Assembly (NCBI GenBank): GCA_025890175.1
Contig: JANPYM010000001.1
Location: forward strand, 3,574,971 to 3,638,970
Length of the DNA stretch: 64,000 bases
From: Ciborinia camelliae
Lineage: Eukaryota; Ascomycota; Leotiomycetes; Helotiales; Sclerotiniaceae
Direction: 5' to 3'
Shown: positions 58,250 to 64,000 of the stretch, in pieces
Layout of the letters: every line of letters starts with the position of its first letter
How positions within the stretch are numbered: the stretch's first letter is position 1
Position numbers and translations under genes: made by a program
The notes under the pieces: model-generated
The model's database searches: none
Told to the model about the DNA's origin: nothing
What the model saw: the letters and a program-made list of their open reading frames with translations, nothing else

Positions 58250-59060
58250 CAAAGGACTATTGACAGGTTGTGATTGTTTTTGGTTTTTACATAAAAATAC
58301 ATTATTCGATCTTGAAGTTCTTGAAGTGGGTATAAAGATGAAAAAGAGAGGAGGAAAAGGTTTAAGCTGAGAGCACACAACGGTAACCACAAAACAGGAT
58401 TTTCAAGCTTGTTTGAAATTAGGGCTCGGATCTTGTTGAAAGCCGAAAGGCCGGAGAGTGGACTAGAGGAGTCCTCATTCCGGATTGCTTTCAGATGGTG
58501 TATTCACTTTAGACAAAATCAAGAGGGCCGAGGTTTCTAGTCTTTCACATGGGTAAGAACTTGGAAATCGGAAATTGAGGCTTCAGAGATAGATAGATAT
58601 TTGTAAAAGATTGAACTGACTGGTTGAATACTGAAATTAGACTGGGAAAGTGGTATTATGATGAGTGAGGGGTTTTATCTGGAGCTTTCCAAGGTTATCA
58701 GTTACCCAGGTACTATTGACTTTCCTCCTTGACACTTCAATTTTCTTCTCTTCCAAACTTTGAGCAGTTCCTGGGGGGAAGAGGTTGAGAAAGGAGGTAG
58801 TTGTATTTCTTATGGAAAAGCCAATAATTATCCAAAGAAACATATCTTCTTCAACCTCTTCCTCTGTCAAAAAATAACAAACTGGTACATCACGCTCCCA
58901 ATCATACTTCTGCTCCCACTTCTCCCCTCCACACCCACATTTCTTACTTCACCTCTCTCAATATCCAGCTCCCTTGATCGTTAACACATATCACGTTAAC
59001 TAACATGAACTCTTATCAGTTAGCCACTCTGTCACGACGCAAAATCTTTTTAAAAAAGCT
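58250..59060. other. No intact gene seen
   Basis: Only short frames on both strands. The stretch lies upstream (minus-strand sense) of the broken exon series and may hold further remnants that I cannot connect. Confidence 0.4.
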
Positions 59061-59063
59061 AAC

Positions 59064-59186
59064 CACCACCATGATACATGGGAATGCTCTCGGTAGGAGC
59101 AAGTTTGAATTGATAGCTGAATCCAATCAGAAGCACCAATTCAAGCTTTCTCTTACCAGAATGTTCCCATGATCATGGTGGTGGTG
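59064..59186. repeat. Imperfect fold-back element, arms of about 49 bp
   Basis: The left arm (59,064-59,112, starting CACCACCATGATACATGGGA and ending AGTTTGAATTG) is the near-complement of the right arm (59,137-59,186, CAATTCAAGC...CATGATCATGGTGGTGGTG). Arms match at roughly 80 to 85 percent with a few bulges, around a 24-base loop. There is no coding capacity. It could be a small fold-back transposable element or a hairpin RNA source. Confidence 0.75.
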
Positions 59187-60783
59187 TGTGCTGGGGTGCG
59201 GCCAACACACGGGTAAGTTCCTCTTTCATTCATATCAGTCCTTGAAAAATGTTGCCATGGAATCTGGCAGAGGACATTTCAACGATCTGTAAATTTTTAG
59301 GCAAGGCATCATGTCTCTTTTCCAACCCGGTCTCGACCGTTCAGATCTGGTTATACCACCGAATCTTGAACATTCATAGCTTTGAGTGAACTGATACTAA
59401 TTTCCCTTGAAGAGCAGTAACAATCTACTTCGTAGCACTCTGCTAGAAGCACATCTTCACAGCCTCTGCGAGTATGGTCTCGAGTTTAAAACAAAATCAC
59501 CGCAACTGACTTCATGCCAGTGGAACTTGGACGAGGGGCGCAAAGGCGGCTAAGAGGAAGCAAGATCCTGTCACAACGCGGCGCTCAGTTAGATTGTTCA
59601 TGAAGGATCAAGCTGGCAGCAGATAGTAAGCTACTCTTTTACTACTCTAGACAAGAAGGTTTATACCATCAAGGTATAACCTGATTCATTGTACTGACAC
59701 CTTCGTCGGTCGTGGGTGTCAATGCAAAGAAGCAGGACCTTCTCTGCCTGCCCACTCCCTTGACTCAATGCCTAATCCGTTCTCCCATACCTCGACTCAA
59801 CCCTCACCACCACCAACGCACCATCACAAGCTTCTTCTAGACTTGAAGTTGCAGCTGGAAATACCATGTCTGACTCCAAGATTAAGGGTTTCAGAGTTTC
59901 ACAGAAGAAATATACCCCTCGCAGTCCTAAGCATGACGGTAAAAGGCCAGGACAGAAGAATTCGACAATCTCTCTGTCTCGCAAAGCCTGCAAGACTGGA
60001 TGGAGACTAGGGTTGTCAATATAATCACCGCAATCCGAGAGAGAACTCTCCATCCATTCGGGGCTTTGTGTTGAGTTGACCCCAAGTACTTTATACAACT
60101 GACATGATATTGGAGTCCGTATCTTGATCGAGTATTGCTGTATTCAATGGCATCTTCACTTGGCAAACTCCTGATGGTATCAGGTATGCTACTTTCCCCC
60201 CGTTCTTCTATAACAACTACTAACAGATAATCTTAGACAAGAAGATTCATACCATCATGGTTTCCGTCCGTCCGTTCTTCTTTGATTGGGTACGTACTTG
60301 GGTAGCTTGCCATTACTATCATAATTTTTTGCCGTCCCGAATTTCCTCGAAACACTTTACTTACACATCAATCAACAGTTGAGATCTGATTCGCCAGCAA
60401 ATAGAGGAGGGACTACTCTAACATCCATGACTGATATACCTGTTATCCTCCATATCCATTTGATTCTTGATACTTTCGCTTCCTTCCTTGTGGGAGTGAA
60501 AATACCAAGAATCACTGCAGAACTCCCTGCCTGTCTCCCGTGGTTCCAAACGGTCCTCAGCATGGCTGTAACAGGCTAGGTAGCATTGTTCTTGCTCGTC
60601 ACCTCTGAACAATAAATTCCAAATGATCCAATTCGAAAAATAAACCAACCCATCATCCTCTAACACCACGCCAAGAACAACCCTCTTCCCTCCTCTCCTC
60701 CAACCATCAACTCACAACCAAAGCAGTCAGTCCTAAGCAAGACAGTAAACTGCGGCTGCCTCACTGCGAGCCCCAAACTGTGG
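59187..60783. other. Fragmented region, no intact gene seen
   Basis: About 1.6 kb with no convincing gene. TAGACAAGAAGGTTTATACCATCAAGGT at about 59,647-59,675 recurs with five changes at about 60,235-60,262 (TAGACAAGAAGATTCATACC...), suggesting an old partial duplication 590 bases apart. Confidence 0.4.
59866..60024 (+). other. Possible small coding remnant, 52 codons
   Basis: An ATG opens MSDSKIKGFRVSQKKYTPRS and continues KHDGKRPGQKNSTISL to a stop at 60,024. The frame stays open upstream to about 59,770 with a Ser/Thr/Ala-rich sequence (TTTNAPSQASSRLEVAAGNT) that reads more like protein than chance. The overlapping plus frame and a 108-codon minus frame make this uncertain. It may be a remnant of a gene otherwise lost from this zone. 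Confidence 0.2.
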
Positions 60784-60969
60784 CCCCTTAGTAAGAGTAT
60801 CTACAGTTTCTATTTCCTCTCCTCTCCTCTCTTATATCTTTTAAAGATAGGTACCTAGGCACTCGAAGGATACTCGACACTTCGGTGTCGATATCTAGGA
60901 AAGAAGGATGATGAGTGTTAAGATATAGGAGAGGAGAGGAGATGAACACTGTAGATATCTTACTAAGGG
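60784..60969. repeat. Nested fold-back element with a central TTCG tetraloop hairpin
   Basis: The outer left arm (60,784-60,840, CCCCTTAGTAAGAGTATCTA...CTCTTATATCTT) pairs with the right arm (60,918-60,969, AAGATATAGGAGAGGAGAGG...CTTACTAAGGGG) at about 85 percent identity. Close to its midpoint sits a perfect small hairpin, TCGACAC-TTCG-GTGTCGA (60,874-60,891), with GATA/TATC extending it across a bulge. The whole 186 bases therefore fold into one long symmetric structure. There is no coding capacity. Confidence 0.8.
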
Positions 60970-62594
60970 GGAGTGGGGGTTGGGTGGGGGAGAGGTTTGG
61001 GTGATGGTGGATGGATGAATAAATAAAATGTTTAACAAAAAAGTGTACAATGTTCCCTCCCTCCCAACGTGACTATATACCATACACTGTAGCAAACTTT
61101 GCATCCCATCTCAACATACATCAGTGATTCATACATACCTACATACCTTATATATATATGAAATTCCCAAAATACTTCCTTCCATCCATTCATCCATATA
61201 ACCTACCTATTAAGAATCCTCAACATTTGACCTTCCAATTCCACTTCCCCAAACATAAATCTCAACTCATCCATCTATTCATCCACCAAACATTAGGTAA
61301 TCAAGTAGGTAACTTTTGTCCGTCTTGATCGGGTTTTTATCCGAACTCTCGAACTTTCGGGCGGGATGATACCTAGGTATTATATGTACCGATTACCGTG
61401 TGTAATATAATGTAATATAATGATAGGGTGTTAGAGTGGGAAGTTAATTATATAGGTAGATACATATAAATGCATCAAAAGAAAAGCAAAAGGAAAACAA
61501 AAAGGAAGAGAAAAATGATATCAAAATGGAATGTTGTATTCGATACCTATTACCTAGGTACCTACCATCAGGACACTCATCTCACCTCCATCTTCAACCC
61601 CATCCTTTCCTCCCCTTCCCCCTCCCTGCCACCCCAAAAACGTCTATTAGATTTCATAAGATCGACACTAACATGACAACATTATGTACCTAAGGTTAAC
61701 CTTCCCCATAACCCAACCCAACCCATTATAATTTCGCACGTGACAATCCTAATCCCAGCCCACATCCAGTCCCAGTCCAAGTGCAGATGCAGATGCCAAA
61801 TCCCAGTCCCAATCCCAATCCCAGTCCCAGTGCAGATGAGATGCGATTCCCCAGTAGCATGATGAGTATGAACACCACATACATACATGCAAGAAAGAGA
61901 CACGAGACCAGTTTGTACCGCACGATGCACGATGCACGATGCATACCTATATAGGTAAATACACCCCAGCATATATACTACCTCCACTTCCACATTCATC
62001 AAGCCACTATCTAAGTAAGGATTAGGGATTATGGATTAATCGCCAAAGCGGAATGAGGGGGGTGTTGTTCCCCGGGATATATTTAGGGGGTGAGGGATGG
62101 GATGATGGGGAGGGTGAATGATGATAGGGAGGGGTGATGGATGATGGATTGGTTAGTTGGAGTTTGGGGGGATTGATTGATTGATTGATAGGTAGGAAGT
62201 AGGAGGTAGGAGGTAAAGTATATAATGCAGATTAGTAATTGGTTAGTAATTGGCTAGTAAGGTAAAGCAAGAGGATGTAGATAAGAAATTGCGTTTGTAA
62301 GATGAGAAGAATTAGCCAAGTATATTTGTGATTTTATATCAATTTGGGGGATTTATTATATACCTACCTAGATACCTACCTAACTACCTACCTATAGAGA
62401 TGAGATTAGGTTAGAGACCCCGAGAAGGGAAATGTACTAAAGTCCCTAGGGAGAAGACTCGAAAAAGAAAAGAAGGGGGAAGAGAGAGGAGAGGAGTAGT
62501 GAAGAAGTGAGTAATTTGATGAAATATAAAATCATTGCTATTAACATCATTAGTGTTGATATACAATAGTTCTATATACACTAGCTTAGTCATC
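60970..62594. other. Spacer with minisatellites, no gene seen
   Basis: No gene is visible. A CCCAGTCCCAATCCC-type minisatellite lies at about 61,755-61,836, a GCACGATGCACGATGCACGAT tandem at 61,919-61,941, and GATTGATTGATTGATAGG near 62,170-62,190. Long purine- or pyrimidine-rich stretches (61,590-61,640, 62,460-62,500) produce chance frames. Confidence 0.6.
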
Positions 62595-62637
62595 GAGCTA
62601 AGTTATATGGAATCTCCGATTCCATAGAACTTAGCTC
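62595..62637. repeat. Tight hairpin, 20-bp arms with a 3-base loop
   Basis: GAGCTAAGTTATATGGAATC (62,595-62,614) faces GATTCCATAGAACTTAGCTC (62,618-62,637) with only TCC between them; 19 of 20 positions pair. The flank just left of it, ATAGTTCTATATACACTAGCT, matches copy A of the dispersed repeat at 34,757. Confidence 0.85.
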
Positions 62638-64000
62638 ATTACACAATAATATAATGATTAATAATTAGTCTATCTATGTAATAGAGCAAGTATTTCGAAT
62701 TGAACTAGAGTATAAAATAAAAGTAAGTATTTACTCTAGGCGGATAGATTTCTATAATAACCTACCTACCTACCTATATATCATCTATCTACCTAGATAT
62801 TCTATACATACATACACATATCGATATACCTCTACATCTCTAGTGCTGCCCCCAAAAACAGGGGCCCTCCTCGAAGACCTTTGGAAGTTGAATGAAACGG
62901 ATATTCATATCATTTATGTTTTCATTTCAGCCATATCGTGTAAGGTAAGCTCTAACGTGTTTATTTTAGATATTTATCTGTAAGTAGGTATTTATTTATT
63001 ACTACTCCATTCTGTATATACAATACCTACAACCAATTTATCAACCTACCATCCATCTACCTGCCATCCATCTACCTACCAACCCACCAACCTCCCAATT
63101 CAATCCGATCTAATCTGATCTGCTGACTACTTTACCTTTAACCCTACCCTACCTTACATCCCTAATATAGGTATACTCTATTGTGGTGCAGATGGGCGCT
63201 CCTCTCCGTATTTGTCGTATGCATTAGAGGAGTAGAATACCTAGGTAGGTTGAGTTTCTTAGCTTATGTATGGTATGGTATATATATGCGGTATGTAGGT
63301 ATGTATGGTAGGTGGATGTGTTATGTATGTATGATATGGTGTATTGTTTCCCAAAAACGGATATATATGTATGACGGGTAGATATGTAGTATGTATGAAG
63401 AGGTTGGTATAATATGATATAATATGATTTGATATGATATGATTTCTGGGGTATGGGGTTTGGGGTTTGGAGGGGGTGTATTTGTATTTAGGGTGTGATG
63501 GTGATGGTGGGTGTGGTGCGGGAACTAAGATAATAAACTAAGCAAAGCAAAATGGGTAAATTAAAGGTTACTTGAATAGAGGGAGAAGGAAGGAAGAAAG
63601 AAGAAAAGGAAGAAAACAGAAGGAAAGCTAGTTGGTTGGTTGGTTGGTTGGTTGCCAGGGAATCGTATAGATGCATCCATGAATTAATATAATATAGACA
63701 GTATAGTTAGTTTCCATGGTTGGGTATGTAATGTAATGTATGCAATATGCAAAGAGTATGTATGAATGGTATGGTAAGATGTTGTGGAAGGAGAGATTTC
63801 TGGGCATGATGAGGGATGGTTGGGTTGGATTTTGTGTGGATGGTAATGTGCGGATGGTAATGAATGATCGAAGGTGGTAATTGGTACGAAAGGAAAGGAA
63901 AGAGAAGGGAAGGGAAGGGAGTAAATAAATTATATACTGCACCTAGGGAGGTACTGGGTAAGCATTGAGAGAAAGGTGTGTAGGATGACGATGATGATGA
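62638..64000. other. Spacer to the end of the window, no gene seen
   Basis: About 1.4 kb of microsatellite-rich sequence: CCTACCTACCTACC at 62,760-62,775, ATCCATCTACCTGCCATCC near 63,050, ATATGATATAATATGAT near 63,413-63,440, and (GGTT)n at 63,631-63,653. The longest frames (66 and 104 codons) are built from these repeats. Confidence 0.6.

Noticed and set aside
61682..62002. Three overlapping minus-strand frames rich in Leu, Gly and Trp
   Set aside because: They read through the CCCAGTCCCAATCCC minisatellite in different frames; a repeat artefact.

Overview
The window looks like nuclear DNA of a filamentous ascomycete (Pezizomycotina). The evidence is short introns (mostly 49-150 nt) with GT...AG ends and CTAAC/CTGAC-like branch sites, fungus-restricted families (CFEM, Zn2Cys6, a DAL5-type allantoate permease relative, fungal-type RBR ligase, tannase), and a sharp split between an extremely AT-rich block and gene-bearing DNA. 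The style (many TACC/TACCTAGGTA microsatellites, long spacers, RIP-like AT islands) suggests a Leotiomycete such as Botrytis or Sclerotinia. That placement is inference, not something I could test.

Layout. Positions 1 to about 8,450 hold almost pure A+T sequence with no believable gene. It carries several layers of tandem repeat (5.19-5.88, 6.2-6.6, 7.0-7.46 and 7.55-7.77 kb) and two small less-AT islands. From 9.5 to 52 kb there are twelve well supported genes, nearly all multi-exon, whose introns I placed by hand so that reading phases close exactly, plus one small probable gene (20.1-20.5 kb) and one intronless gene of unknown function (43.8-44.5 kb). In order: an unrecognised 564-aa protein (+), an RBR E3 ubiquitin ligase (+), a large secreted protein with two CFEM domains (+), a small tail-anchored protein (-), a CST26-like acyltransferase (-), a bZIP factor (+), a cyclase/kynurenine-formamidase-like enzyme (-), a tannase/feruloyl esterase (-) head-to-head with a Zn2Cys6 regulator (+), a type I membrane protein (-), an allantoate-permease-type transporter (-), the unknown 218-aa protein (+), a 14-TM DHA2-type drug transporter (+), and a charged tail-anchored protein (+).

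From about 53.4 to 60 kb the sequence changes character. Only fragments are open, mostly on the minus strand: a 215-aa ORF, a Myb-like piece, a 152-codon frame, and an exon-intron unit duplicated in tandem. Fold-back elements lie among them. I read it as a zone of decayed or rearranged genes. From 60 to 64 kb I see no gene, only fold-back elements and microsatellites.

How the genes could work together: the only arrangement suggesting a shared job is the divergent tannase and Zn2Cys6 pair. The two transporters, the cyclase-like enzyme and the CFEM protein would fit plant-associated or saprotrophic nutrition and efflux, but nothing in the sequence shows that they form one pathway. I found no clear tRNA, rRNA, CRISPR array or intact transposon. 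I did not find a convincing new multi-gene system. The most unusual items are the double-CFEM repeat protein, the fold-back elements at 59.1, 60.8 and 62.6 kb, the satellite copy with a flipped 13-mer at 6.37 kb, and the duplicated exon-intron unit at 57.7 kb.
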